62,693 bases of DNA from UBA1189 sp045594245 (GTDB lineage Bacteria; Bacteroidota; Bacteroidia; Bacteroidales; Bacteroidaceae): positions 1-62,693 of the forward strand of contig JAZNYG010000087.1 in assembly GCA_045594245.1 (NCBI GenBank), in the 5' to 3' direction. Below the pieces are notes generated by a model, which saw only the letters and a program-made list of their open reading frames with translations, did no database searches and was not told the origin of the DNA. Of the stretch, positions 34,419 to 44,023 are shown piece by piece (the first letter of the stretch is position 1; every line of letters begins with the position of its first letter). Position numbers and translations under genes: made by a program.

Positions 34419-36068
34419 TTATTTCCTCTGTCTGATTTCGAAATGCTTGATCTTACCGCTGATTGTCTTGGGGAGTTCGTCTACAAATTCCACTACACGC
34501 GGATATTTATAGGGCGCTGTAGCTTCCTTTACATAGGCTTGTATCTCCTTGATCAGCTCTTTGGGGTCCTTGTCACGATACTCCTCGGTGAGTACAATCG
34601 TGGCTTTTACTACCTGTCCGCGTATCTCGTCGGGTACACCGGTAATGGCACACTCAAGTACTGACGGATGTTGCATCAGTGCACTTTCCACTTCGAAGGG
34701 GCCTATGCGGTAGCCCGATGACTTGATGACGTCGTCTGTACGGCCTACAAACCAGAAGTATCCGTCGCGGTCGCGGTAGGCTATGTCGCCCGTGTGATAC
34801 CAACCATTGTAGTTGGCCGATACGGTGAGCCTGGCATCGCGGTAGTACTCCTTGAATAAGCCCAATGGCTTTTTCTTCTTAGTGCATATCACAATTTCGC
34901 CCTCTTGGTCGGCGCCAAGCAGGCGTCCCTCATTATCCATTATCTCCACGTGGTATTGGGGCCCGCGCACACCCATCGAACCTGGCTTGGGGGTACACCA
35001 GGGATAGGTGCCTATAGATAGTGTGGTCTCTGTTTGCCCGTAGCCTTCCATGAGGCGTATTCCTGTGAGGTGGAACCATTCGTCAAACACACTGGGGTTG
35101 AGCGCCTCGCCTGCTACCGTACAGTAGCGCAGGCTGCTGATGTCGTAGCTCGATACGTCTTCCTTGATAAGAAAGCGGAATACCGTAGGTGGTGCACAGA
35201 ATGAGGTGATGCGATGCTTCTCTATGGTGCGCAGGATATCTGCGGGTGGGAATCGGCCTTCATAGTCGTATACGAATACCATAGCACCTGCTATCCATTG
35301 GCCATAGAGCTTGCCCCAAGCCGCCTTGCCCCATCCTGTATCGCTTAAGGTGAGATGGAGCGAGTCTTCATTGAGGTTGTGCCAGTAGCTACCAGTGATG
35401 ATATGTCCCAAAGGATATGTGAAATCGTGGCACACCATCTTGGGTTCACCCGTAGTGCCCGAGGTGAAGTACATGAGCATAGTGTCAGTGCTGTCATTCC
35501 TTTCGGGTTTTACAAAGGGGGCTGCATGGGCGATTCCTTCTTGGAAATCTTTCCAGCCATCAGGGATAATTTTTCCGATGGAAACGAGGTTTTTTAGTGT
35601 CCGGCAGTATGGTTTTGCTGCTTCTACGTTACGTATGATGTCTTTGTCTCCACACGCCACTATTGTATGTATGTCGGCAGCATTGCAGCGGTATTCGATG
35701 TCGTGTTTACGGAGCAGGTGGGTGGCAGGTACTACGATGGCGCCTAGCTTGTGCAGTGCGAGCATGCAGAACCACCATTCGTAGCGGCGCTTCAGAATAA
35801 GCATCACCACATCTCCCTTGCCAATGCCTATGCTCTGGAAGTAGGAGGCGGTGCGATCGGAATACGCTTTCAGGTCATGGAATGAGAAGGTACGTTCTTC
35901 TCCGTCTTCATTGGTCCACAGCATGGCACGTTTGGTCGGATTCGTTTCGGCCCACGCGTCTATCACGTCGTAGGCAAAGTTGAAGTGCGCGGGTATGCGT
36001 ACCTCATAGTTCTGCATGAAGTCTTCGTAAGACTCAAAGGTTGTTTGTTTCAGAAATCGCTCCAGCAT
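34419..36068 (-). CDS. AMP-binding acyl-CoA synthetase (medium-chain/ACSM-like)
   Basis: A 549-aa ANL-family ligase that activates a carboxylic acid with ATP and transfers it to CoA. The P-loop-like FTSGTTGEPKMV, the YGQTET motif (MEGYGQTETTLS), WYHTGDIAYRD, GRTDDVIKSSGYRIGPFEVE and the catalytic Lys region PKTISGKIKH are all present. I start it at the ATG 36066-36068 (MLERFLKQTTFESYEDF), because the upstream TTG at 36101 lies inside the -7 box TATCTTTG (36099-36106). The substrate is probably a medium-chain or branched acid. It is monocistronic. Confidence 0.92.
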   Translation of the reverse strand: MLERFLKQTTFESYEDFMQNYEVRIPAHFNFAYDVIDAWAETNPTKRAMLWTNEDGEERTFSFHDLKAYSDRTASYFQSIGIGKGDVVMLILKRRYEWWFCMLALHKLGAIVVPATHLLRKHDIEYRCNAADIHTIVACGDKDIIRNVEAAKPYCRTLKNLVSIGKIIPDGWKDFQEGIAHAAPFVKPERNDSTDTMLMYFTSGTTGEPKMVCHDFTYPLGHIITGSYWHNLNEDSLHLTLSDTGWGKAAWGKLYGQWIAGAMVFVYDYEGRFPPADILRTIEKHRITSFCAPPTVFRFLIKEDVSSYDISSLRYCTVAGEALNPSVFDEWFHLTGIRLMEGYGQTETTLSIGTYPWCTPKPGSMGVRGPQYHVEIMDNEGRLLGADQEGEIVICTKKKKPLGLFKEYYRDARLTVSANYNGWYHTGDIAYRDRDGYFWFVGRTDDVIKSSGYRIGPFEVESALMQHPSVLECAITGVPDEIRGQVVKATIVLTEEYRDKDPKELIKEIQAYVKEATAPYKYPRVVEFVDELPKTISGKIKHFEIRQRK

Positions 36069-36241
36069 ACGGCTCTTTGCTTTTTTCAATTGTCGCTGCA
36101 AAGATATAGCCGCTGTTTCTAACCCTTTTTTCTTTCGCCCTCATTCTCCTTGCCATTGCCCACAAAAGAAGCCCCATTCATCAAGGGATGATGGGGCGAA
36201 TGATGCAAGGCTCTGTATATCTGTGTTCTATGTAGGTGGAG

Positions 36242-37144
36242 CTACTTTTCTGCTTCTTTGGCCGAATGTGACAATATATGTTGGATATTTGCAGAGTATG
36301 ACTTTGATACAGGTATCTGTCTGATGCCGTCGTGGGTGAGCTTGATGTACATGCCGTCACGGTCGTTACGGAAGATTTTTATCTTATTCTTGTTGACGAT
36401 GTAGCCTCGGTGGCAGCGGATGAGGTACTCGCCAAACTTGTTCTCGATAGCTTTAGTAGTGCTGCGCAGCATGTAGTTGCATAGCTTGCCATCGGCTTCG
36501 TAGTATATCTTCACGTAGTTGTCCTGCGACTCCACGTAGTATAGGCTGTCTATGCTGATGCTCATCTTTAGGCGGCCGGTACTGTCTACAAGGTGGATGA
36601 GCTTGGGATCGGTATTGTCGGTTTTGTCATTCACCATATTCATGCCTATGCGGTCGAGCAGAAGGCGCTGGTAGCAGGTAGTGGCATAGAGTACACATAT
36701 TACATACGGCACGATGAGGATAAAGGCCAATACCAATGTGGAACGCCCGAGGATTGATAGGAATATATTGGGGTCGGTGATGACAAAAAGTTCGGTGAAA
36801 ACGGTATAAATGAGTGATTCCATCACTACTTCGCCTCCGACCCACAGCATCAGCTGGCCATTGGTAATCGGATGTCTGCGATGTACTTGATGAAGCAATA
36901 CCTTACTTAATATAAGGAAGGCGATGGCCACAAGATAGAAGGCCACTGAGGCCATCACCATGCGGAAGCCGCTGTAGACCTCGCTGCTCTCTTGCTTCTG
37001 TAACATCAGTGTGAGCCATGAAGTGGAGGAGTAGGGGCCATATATAATCATAAAAAGGATAGAAAAGAGCACGATGAATATGACCGAACCGGTCAGTGTG
37101 CGGCTCTCAAGAAGGTATCGTGGTGCTTTCTTATTTAGTTCCAT
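36242..37144 (-). CDS. Membrane-bound LytTR transcription regulator
   Basis: A 300-aa protein with four predicted membrane helices in the first 170 residues (SVIFIVLFSILFMIIYG; MASVAFYLVAIAFLIL; GEVVMESLIYTVFTELFVI; LVLAFILIVPYVICVLYA) and a C-terminal LytTR DNA-binding domain (about 200-298: SLYYVESQDNYVKIYY, RCHRGYIVNKNKI). There is no receiver or kinase domain, so the membrane part is probably the sensor. I chose the ATG at 37142-37144; a GTG three codons upstream is possible. LytTR proteins bind pairs of direct repeats. Its targets are not evident. Confidence 0.9.
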   Translation of the reverse strand: MELNKKAPRYLLESRTLTGSVIFIVLFSILFMIIYGPYSSTSWLTLMLQKQESSEVYSGFRMVMASVAFYLVAIAFLILSKVLLHQVHRRHPITNGQLMLWVGGEVVMESLIYTVFTELFVITDPNIFLSILGRSTLVLAFILIVPYVICVLYATTCYQRLLLDRIGMNMVNDKTDNTDPKLIHLVDSTGRLKMSISIDSLYYVESQDNYVKIYYEADGKLCNYMLRSTTKAIENKFGEYLIRCHRGYIVNKNKIKIFRNDRDGMYIKLTHDGIRQIPVSKSYSANIQHILSHSAKEAEK

Positions 37145-37183
37145 AGTTTGCACATTTTAGTTGGATTTGTTGCAAATATTTTA

Positions 37184-37287
37184 CAAAGATACGAAAAACG
37201 AGCGAATAAACAAGTATTATTCTCAGCGAGTACAATAATCTTCATGCCTTACTGCAAAGGTACGAAAAAGGAATGAATAAATGCAAA
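37184..37287 (-). promoter_or_regulatory. Repeated double-promoter cassette upstream of the LytTR gene
   Basis: Minus strand: distal TTTG-N21-TACCTTTG (37287-37255), then TGAAGATTATTGTACTCGC, then proximal CTTG-N19-TATCTTTG (37214-37184). It aligns with the cassette at 30155-30267, including the shared end GCTCGTTT-T-TTCGTATCTTTG. Confidence 0.75.
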
Positions 37288-37447
37288 TTTAGGGGGATTT
37301 CCGCCCCTATATGGATTTCGCCCCTTTACCCCTTAATTCACGCATTTTGTCCCTATAGAGCTCGTCTCCTGCCACATCCGCACCCCTTTTGTTGAGCGGG
37401 TGGGGTGTATTGCGTACTTTTGCACCGAATTTTTTTAAGCATTTCGT

Positions 37448-38401
37448 ATGAGAATAATTGGAACCGGTAGTGCACATCCTAAGCACACCTTGACAAATGA
37501 CGACCTGTCGAAGATAATGGACACCAGTGATGAGTGGATCCGTGAGCGAACAGGTATCTGCACACGGCAAATCATCACTGACGAGAATCTTGAGGATCTC
37601 GCTGCCGAGGCTGCCCAAAAAGCATTGGATGATGCGGGCATGAAAGCGGCGGATATTGACTATATCATCTGTTCTAATGTAGTGTCCGAATATGTCACAC
37701 CATCTGTAGCGAGTATCGTAGAAGGCAAGATAGGTGCATCGTGCCCTTGCGTAGACCTCAATGCAGCCTGCTCGGGCTTCATCTATGCCATTGACTTTGC
37801 TGAGGCACTGCTGCAGTCAGGCCGCGCTACTAATATCTTGGTGATGGCAGCCGAGGAGCCCACCCGCATGGTCGACTGGAATGACCGCAGCACCTGCGTG
37901 CTCTTTGGCGATGGTGCTGGTGCTATGGTAGTGACACTTGGCGATGGGCTGCGAGCCATCAAAGTGTCGTCGAAGAGCAACCTTGATGTGTTGCACTACA
38001 AGCGCAAGCTCGAACCCACCCCCTTCATTACCAAGGAAGAGGAGCATATTCCCCTCTACATGGCAGGGCAAGAGGTATTCAAGACTGCTGTCACCTGCTC
38101 GTTGCGCGACCTCTTGGCTGTGCTCAGCGATGCAGGGTTGGACAAGAATGACATCACCTACTACGTGCTCCATCAGGCAAACTTCCGAATCAATGATTTC
38201 ATCCGTCATCGGTTCAATATGGATACGGCAAAGTTCCCTGTCAATATGGACAAGTATGGCAACACTTCATCGGCAAGTATTCCCATGCTGCTCGATGAGT
38301 TGAACCGTGAAGGAAAGTTAAAAAATGGCGATTTGCTCGCGTTTAGTGCTTTTGGTGCAGGATTTACCACGGGTGCGTGTATCATCGAATGGAATAAATA
38401 A
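37448..38401 (+). CDS. fabH: 3-oxoacyl-ACP synthase III (KAS III)
   Basis: A 317-aa ketosynthase that condenses an acyl-CoA primer with malonyl-ACP. The triad is visible: Cys108 in LNAACSGF, His about 242 in VLHQANFRI, and Asn about 272 in YGNTSSAS. The opening MRIIGTGSAHPKHTLTNDDL is typical. A -7 box TACTTTTG lies just upstream (about 37413-37422). It leads a fabH-fabF-fabZ group without plsX or acpP, so it is likely a second, accessory copy. Confidence 0.94.
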   Translation: MRIIGTGSAHPKHTLTNDDLSKIMDTSDEWIRERTGICTRQIITDENLEDLAAEAAQKALDDAGMKAADIDYIICSNVVSEYVTPSVASIVEGKIGASCPCVDLNAACSGFIYAIDFAEALLQSGRATNILVMAAEEPTRMVDWNDRSTCVLFGDGAGAMVVTLGDGLRAIKVSSKSNLDVLHYKRKLEPTPFITKEEEHIPLYMAGQEVFKTAVTCSLRDLLAVLSDAGLDKNDITYYVLHQANFRINDFIRHRFNMDTAKFPVNMDKYGNTSSASIPMLLDELNREGKLKNGDLLAFSAFGAGFTTGACIIEWNK

Positions 38402-38454
38402 CTATATTTGCAACGTTATTAACAAGTATTAAGAAAAACAGAATAAGATATAAC

Positions 38455-39699
38455 ATGGAAAGAAGAGTTGTAATTACCGGCTTGGGTACCATCAGCCCTG
38501 TGGGAAACACAGTAGCCGACTTTTGGAACAGTCTGAAAGAAGGTAAGAGTGGCTTGAACTTTATCCAAGGATATGACGATGTGGACCTCCCTGTGCGCAT
38601 TGTAGCTCAAGTGAAGGATTTCGATTCTATGGCCAACGGCCTTGAGCGTGCCGATGTACGCAAGATGGATCTCTTTTGCCAGTATGCTATGGCTGCAGCC
38701 AATCAGGCAGTGAAGGACAGTGGTCTGGTGAGCGGCGAGAATATCGAGCCCGATCGCTTCGGCGTATACGTAGGCTCGGGTATCGGCGGCATCAACACTT
38801 TCGTGCGCGAGACCGAAAAACTACTCAATGAAGGAGCACGCCGCATCTCTCCCCTGTTTGTACCTACAATGATTGCCAATATTGCTTCGGGCAATATCGC
38901 TATCCGTCATAATGCCCAAGGCCCCTGTCTGCCCATCGTGACTGCCTGTGCTACAGGTACCCACTCAGCCGGTGAGGCATTCCGTGTCATCAAGTATGGT
39001 CTTGCCGATGCCATCATTACCGGTGGCTCCGAGGCTGCCGTACACCCTCTGGCAATCGGTGGCTTTGCCAATAGCCGTGCGCTCACCAATGCCGAGACCT
39101 TGGAAGATGCCTGCACACCATTCGATGCCCGTCGCAGTGGCTTTACCATGGCCGAAGGTGCCGGTATACTGGTATTTGAAGAGTATGAGCATGCCGTGAA
39201 GCGTGGCGCTACCATCTATGCCGAGGTGGCTGGCTATGGCAACACCTGCGATGCCCACCACTACACTGCTCCGCGCCCCGACGGTATACCAGCTTCGAAG
39301 GCTATCCGCATGGCACTCGATGAGGCTGGCTACACCTCTGACGAGACCCTTTATATCAATGCACACGGTACCAGCACTCCGCTCAACGACAAAACCGAGA
39401 CCTACGCCATCAAGCTTGCCCTTGGCGAAGAGGATGCCCGCAAGGCACTTATCAGCTCCACCAAGTCGATGACAGGTCACATGCTCGGTGCTGCTGGTGG
39501 TATAGAACTCATTGCTACCGCCCTGGCCGTGAAGCATGGCATCGTGCCTCCTACCATCAATTACAAGGAGCCCGACCCCGAGTGCGACCTCAACTACGTG
39601 CCCAACAAGGCTGTTGAGGCCGATGTGACCATGGCTGCATCCAACTCTCTAGGCTTTGGAGGTCACAATGCCTGTGTGGTATTGAAGAAGATGATTTGA
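38455..39699 (+). CDS. fabF: 3-oxoacyl-ACP synthase II (KAS II)
   Basis: A 414-aa elongating ketosynthase (MERRVVITGLGTISPVGN). Active-site Cys about 165 in VTACATGTHSAGEA, His in NAHGTSTPLNDKTE and His in SSTKSMTGHMLGAAGG are present. TATATTTG at 38403-38410, just after the fabH stop, could be its own -7 box. The next gene starts 15 bp downstream. Confidence 0.95.
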   Translation: MERRVVITGLGTISPVGNTVADFWNSLKEGKSGLNFIQGYDDVDLPVRIVAQVKDFDSMANGLERADVRKMDLFCQYAMAAANQAVKDSGLVSGENIEPDRFGVYVGSGIGGINTFVRETEKLLNEGARRISPLFVPTMIANIASGNIAIRHNAQGPCLPIVTACATGTHSAGEAFRVIKYGLADAIITGGSEAAVHPLAIGGFANSRALTNAETLEDACTPFDARRSGFTMAEGAGILVFEEYEHAVKRGATIYAEVAGYGNTCDAHHYTAPRPDGIPASKAIRMALDEAGYTSDETLYINAHGTSTPLNDKTETYAIKLALGEEDARKALISSTKSMTGHMLGAAGGIELIATALAVKHGIVPPTINYKEPDPECDLNYVPNKAVEADVTMAASNSLGFGGHNACVVLKKMI

Positions 39700-39714
39700 G
39701 TTTGCTAAAACAAT

Positions 39715-40149
39715 ATGGACAGAGAAGAAATTAAGACCTATCTTCCTCATCGCGAGCCGATGTTGCTTGTCGACTCCATTGTGGTAGAGACCGAGACAGC
39801 TGCCGACGGCACTGAACGACACTATGCTGTGGCAACTTATAAGGTGCGTGGCGACGAATTTTTCATTCAGGGCCACTTCCCTGACTACCCCGTGGTGCCA
39901 GGTGTCATCCTCTGCGAGATGATGGCCCAGTCGTGTGCATTGCTCCTTGGCGATGAAATTAAGAGCAAGCGTCCTCTATACACAGGTATAGACAATGTGC
40001 GCTTCAAGCATCAGGTACGTCCGGGCGACACCATTGTCATCCGCTCCGCTATCACAGATCGTCGTCAAGCTATTGTCTTTGCCAAGGCAGAGGCCAAGGT
40101 CGATGGTAAGCTCTGTTGCCGCGGCAACCTCTCGTTTGCCTTGATTTAG
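39715..40149 (+). CDS. fabZ: FabZ-type 3-hydroxyacyl-ACP dehydratase (hot dog fold)
   Basis: A 144-aa protein with LPHREPMLLVDS and the catalytic helix motif GHFPDYPVVPGVILCEMMAQ, with His54 and Glu68. In Bacteroidales the housekeeping FabZ is fused to LpxC, so this stand-alone copy next to fabH-fabF suggests an accessory acyl-chain pathway (inference). No ketoreductase, enoyl reductase or ACP gene is adjacent. Confidence 0.9.
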   Translation: MDREEIKTYLPHREPMLLVDSIVVETETAADGTERHYAVATYKVRGDEFFIQGHFPDYPVVPGVILCEMMAQSCALLLGDEIKSKRPLYTGIDNVRFKHQVRPGDTIVIRSAITDRRQAIVFAKAEAKVDGKLCCRGNLSFALI

Positions 40150-40158
40150 AGCTAGTAA

Positions 40159-40206
40159 TTTTGAAAGCAAAAGAGGGAGCGTGTGCTCCCTCTTTTGCTT
40201 TCAAAA
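40159..40206. terminator. Bidirectional terminator between fabZ and the AraC sensor
   Basis: Perfect 22-bp arms starting TTTTGAAAGCAAAAGAGG, loop GTGT, between convergent genes. Confidence 0.92.
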
Positions 40207-40261
40207 AGGGCCATTTCATCGAAGAATTATCACATAGCCCTATCGTATGAAAAGCATTTCA

Positions 40262-43102
40262 TCATGTTCTTTTTATTCCCTCTCTTTTGAGCCATACAGC
40301 TGGAGTACATCCCTCATATTCCTTAAAGACATTGAAAAAAGAGGATTTCTTAAAACCACACATTTCAGCCAGTGCAGTAATCGTATAGTTAGCATACTGT
40401 TCGTCACGTACAATACGCTTGAATTCCTCAATCCGATAGCTATTAATAAGCGAGAAGAAAGATATTTTCAAATACCTACTACACATCTCTGAAACATTAG
40501 TCGTTGATGTTCCTACTGCTATTGCTACATCAGCCACCTTAAGCGACGGATTGCCGTAAGCCTTTGTCTCGGTCAAGTAGGCACGTATCTGCAGTTCTAG
40601 TGCCCGGTACAGTTCACTGCTACGTTGAGTGCGTTCTTGAAGAGCCAGGCGACGTTCCTCCTCCTTTGCTATGATTCGCCGATATTCTTCTTGTTTGTGT
40701 ACCTTTACGGCTTGCTCAGCTGCAATACGCAGTTCCAATTGGTGTTTTTGCCACAGTAATCTTCTCAGCTGCTCTTTGCGATGCCAGTACTTATACAATA
40801 TCATCCCAATACAGATAAGTGCCACGAATAGCGCCATTTCAAGCCAAAAAATCTCTGAAGGGAGTACCACCAACCTATACTCTGCAGCTGTTTCCTCATG
40901 TCCTAACAAGCGAATACGCAAAGTATGTTGGCCTGGCTTTAATGTAGTAATCTTAAATGCAGTCTTACCTTTTGTACTTTGGTACCCATTCCCATCGATG
41001 CTCCACTCGTAATGTCGTCCTCGTTGCTCAGTATAATCAAGCATCAAGGGTTCTATAGTCAGAGGTTCAACCCCAAAGTTCCATTTGATGCGCATAATAC
41101 CGTTATCCCGTGCCAAAGCTATCGGTATTGTTTCATCCAATTCATGCCCGCCAATCCTTACCTGACGTATAGCTACCCGACCTTTCTTGGGGTGATGGAG
41201 TACTGCTTTCCGCTCAGGAGTAAGTCGCGCTATACCCCTTTCCAAAGCTATCCACAACGTCCCATCAGTTTCATGGACATACCCCTTACCTGTCACTTTG
41301 ATATGGTGCATACCATCGCTCTTATCGAAACGAGCTATTGGGATAAACCCCACATCACACAGCAACAATCCCATATTAGTACCTATCCAATACCCCTCAT
41401 CATGAGGTATTACCGCCGTTACTATAGTACCCGACATCTCTGCCATATCGTAATGCCTGTAGCTGCTGAGATCAGCCTTGCACTTGTAAATATCCTTTTC
41501 AGTGTAGGCTATCACGTCGCCATCAGCAGCTTGAGTAAAGCGTAGCGAAAGAGCCTTGTCAAAGAAAGGCACGGGAAAGTTATCAGCTTGTATCTGCCCC
41601 GTATGCTCATTAAACATGCACAACTGCGATGTGGTTCCTATCCATGTCTTTCCAAATCCGTCCGAAAAAATGTCCACGGGATACAATTCTGGCAACCTTG
41701 AATTGAAGGGTGTAAATATTTGTTTCACTAGCAACTCTGAATCTATCAGTACCAATCCTAGGTCGCTGCTAGCCATCAGTACACTACCATCTTTGATAGT
41801 GCAGAAGTTGTTGAATATACCATGACTCACTACCTCATCCTCTGAGAGTGGTGTTAATACACCTGAATGCGGATCGTAAAGTATGATTCCCTTGGTGGCT
41901 ATAAGGTACTTTCCACCGAAGAAGATGATATCGTTAATGTTGTTGTCTCCAAAGAGCTCTCGATCAAAAAATTTCACCTCGCCTCGTTCCTCATCAATAT
42001 ACCATATTCCTTCAGAAGTACCTATGAGACGCTCGCTACCACGAATGCAAAAACAACGTATAAGATATCTACCCGAATCAAATGTACCATAACGATAGGT
42101 ATCAAACAAAGTACGTTCGTGCAACTCGTGCATCAGCCCACTCGGATAGAGGCCCCACCAACTGATACCCAGGTATTGGTCGTGGGAGAAATGGTTCACC
42201 ATATTATTGGGCAATGCATGCTCCTCTATTCCCGTATGCCAGTGTTCAGCGATACTGTCTTTCCCGATATCTACCCGATAGGCACCATTTCCATTGGTGC
42301 CCACATAAAGCGAAGTACCGTCGGTATTTAGACTCACAATATTCTCTAGGGCAAAGTTTGAGCAAGGTGCAAAGATCTCAGTCGCGCAATCAAAGGAGAA
42401 AAGAGCCCCCGTATGAGGACCTATAAATAACATATCTCCTATGCGACACAGTGTGCGTATGTTACCGTTGAGTAGTTCTGGGTCTATATCATATTTTTTT
42501 ATCTTACGCTCAGGAAATATCACGTGAATGAGCCGCTGATTAGTACATATCCACACTCCATTGGCTCCATCGGCAACCATAGCATTAATGGCGTTTTCGC
42601 GCGACACTACAGTACCTTCCAACGGAATACTCTCTATATAGTCGTCGTTGTGGTACACCCAGAGACCGCTTCGACAGCCTATAACCAACGTATCATGCAC
42701 CAGACACAGAGCATTGACGATTCCCAAGTCCTCTGCTACCACCCTATAGCATTGCTGTTGCAAATCGATACGACACAAACCTCCCCTCGTACCTAACATG
42801 ATGGCTCCGTCAGGCATCTCCAAAATATGAGCTACCGAACGCTGTGCCCCCTTCTCGGCAGACTCAAAGTACACAACATCAACCCCATTGTAGCAACACA
42901 CACCCTCATTGGTTCCCACCCATGTCAACCCACGACTGTCGGTATACACCTCCTGTACATTGTCGCCCATGAGACCGTCCTGCCCACGTATATGCTTCAC
43001 CTCATGTGCAGCTACCATCAGCGCGGCCACCATCACCAGCACAACCGTCCATACAAGTCGGGCAGCAGTCAACCAATATTTGTGCAGTCGATTGTACATC
43101 AT
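40262..43102 (-). CDS. Membrane Reg_prop / Y_Y_Y sensor fused directly to an AraC HTH, without histidine kinase
   Basis: A 946-aa protein from the ATG at 43100-43102 (MMYNRLHKYWLTAARLVWTV). It has an N-terminal signal anchor, a periplasmic double propeller of Reg_prop repeats (GLTWVGTNEGVCCYNG, GAIMLGTRGGLCRI and others), a Y_Y_Y domain (about 685-750, HYEWSIDGNGYQS ... LKPGQHTLRIRLLG), one membrane helix (about 752-772), a long coiled coil, and a C-terminal AraC HTH (about 847-945: VADVAIAVGTSTTNVSEMCSRYL, ITALAEMCGFKKSSFFNVFKEYEGCTPAVWLK). Hybrid two-component systems of Bacteroidales normally have HisKA, HATPase and receiver domains between the helix and the HTH; none is present here. Signalling is therefore probably direct. 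No glycan-utilisation genes are adjacent. Confidence 0.92.
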   Translation of the reverse strand: MMYNRLHKYWLTAARLVWTVVLVMVAALMVAAHEVKHIRGQDGLMGDNVQEVYTDSRGLTWVGTNEGVCCYNGVDVVYFESAEKGAQRSVAHILEMPDGAIMLGTRGGLCRIDLQQQCYRVVAEDLGIVNALCLVHDTLVIGCRSGLWVYHNDDYIESIPLEGTVVSRENAINAMVADGANGVWICTNQRLIHVIFPERKIKKYDIDPELLNGNIRTLCRIGDMLFIGPHTGALFSFDCATEIFAPCSNFALENIVSLNTDGTSLYVGTNGNGAYRVDIGKDSIAEHWHTGIEEHALPNNMVNHFSHDQYLGISWWGLYPSGLMHELHERTLFDTYRYGTFDSGRYLIRCFCIRGSERLIGTSEGIWYIDEERGEVKFFDRELFGDNNINDIIFFGGKYLIATKGIILYDPHSGVLTPLSEDEVVSHGIFNNFCTIKDGSVLMASSDLGLVLIDSELLVKQIFTPFNSRLPELYPVDIFSDGFGKTWIGTTSQLCMFNEHTGQIQADNFPVPFFDKALSLRFTQAADGDVIAYTEKDIYKCKADLSSYRHYDMAEMSGTIVTAVIPHDEGYWIGTNMGLLLCDVGFIPIARFDKSDGMHHIKVTGKGYVHETDGTLWIALERGIARLTPERKAVLHHPKKGRVAIRQVRIGGHELDETIPIALARDNGIMRIKWNFGVEPLTIEPLMLDYTEQRGRHYEWSIDGNGYQSTKGKTAFKITTLKPGQHTLRIRLLGHEETAAEYRLVVLPSEIFWLEMALFVALICIGMILYKYWHRKEQLRRLLWQKHQLELRIAAEQAVKVHKQEEYRRIIAKEEERRLALQERTQRSSELYRALELQIRAYLTETKAYGNPSLKVADVAIAVGTSTTNVSEMCSRYLKISFFSLINSYRIEEFKRIVRDEQYANYTITALAEMCGFKKSSFFNVFKEYEGCTPAVWLKREGIKRT

Positions 43103-43214
43103 TTTCAAATCTAGAAAGATTATAAAAAATAAACATAATGTCTCCCTATATGATCCTGGTAGCTCAAAAGGTTTATTATGCAATCAGTGGAATAGAATAC
43201 AATCTTACTCCGAA

Positions 43215-44018
43215 TTATTTATTTGAAATCTTACGGCTATGTAGCATGCACCATACGCCGAGCACGACGAAGGGAATGCTTAGGAGCTGACCCATATCGA
43301 GCGGCATACCAACCTCGAAGTCACTCTGCACCTCCTTGAAAAATTCCACAAAGAAGCGGAAAGTGAAGATGGTGGTGAGACAGTAGCCAAAGAAGAATCC
43401 TGTGCCTACCTTGCGAGGCGTACGCTTGTAAATGTACCAGCTGATGAGCCCGAACAACGCGTAGGCGATAGCCTCATAGAGCTGTGCCGGATGGCGCGGT
43501 AGCATGTCGACCTGTGTGAAGATGAATCCGAAGTCCCCCCCTGTAGGACGGCCAATAATCTCGGAGTTCATCAGATTGCCCAAGCGGATACAGCAGGCAG
43601 TCACTGGTGTGGCAATGGCAATATTGTCGAGCACTGTCCACAAGGGCACCTTGTACTTGCGCACATAGAGCCATAGGGCAATCATCAATCCCAAGGTGCC
43701 GCCGTGGCTTGCCAATCCCTGATAGCCGATAAGGCGTACTCCCGAACCTGTGAAGCGGATAGGCAGGAGCATCTCGATAAAATGGGGAAAACTGGACAGA
43801 TAATAGGCCGGCTCATAGAACAGGCAGTGACCCAAGCGCGAACCGATGAGGATGCCGAAGAAGCAGTAGAAGAACAAGGGTTCGAACTGCTCTTCCTTAA
43901 TCTTCTGATCCTTGTAGAGTTTCTGCACTACGAAGTAGGCACCCGCAAGTCCTATCATCCAAAAGAGGGCATAGAAACGTATCGGGCCAATGCCAAGGGG
44001 GGGATTCCAAGTAATCAT
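43215..44018 (-). CDS. lgt: Prolipoprotein diacylglyceryl transferase
   Basis: An inner-membrane enzyme that adds diacylglycerol to the lipobox Cys of prolipoproteins. 267 aa with seven predicted membrane helices. The signatures GYQGLASHGGTLG and CCIRLGNLMNSEIIGRPT are intact. The gene starts 5 bp after ychF and is cotranscribed with it. This enzyme would process the several lipoproteins in this window. Confidence 0.96.
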   Translation of the reverse strand: MITWNPPLGIGPIRFYALFWMIGLAGAYFVVQKLYKDQKIKEEQFEPLFFYCFFGILIGSRLGHCLFYEPAYYLSSFPHFIEMLLPIRFTGSGVRLIGYQGLASHGGTLGLMIALWLYVRKYKVPLWTVLDNIAIATPVTACCIRLGNLMNSEIIGRPTGGDFGFIFTQVDMLPRHPAQLYEAIAYALFGLISWYIYKRTPRKVGTGFFFGYCLTTIFTFRFFVEFFKEVQSDFEVGMPLDMGQLLSIPFVVLGVWCMLHSRKISNK

Positions 44019-44023
44019 GTCTT

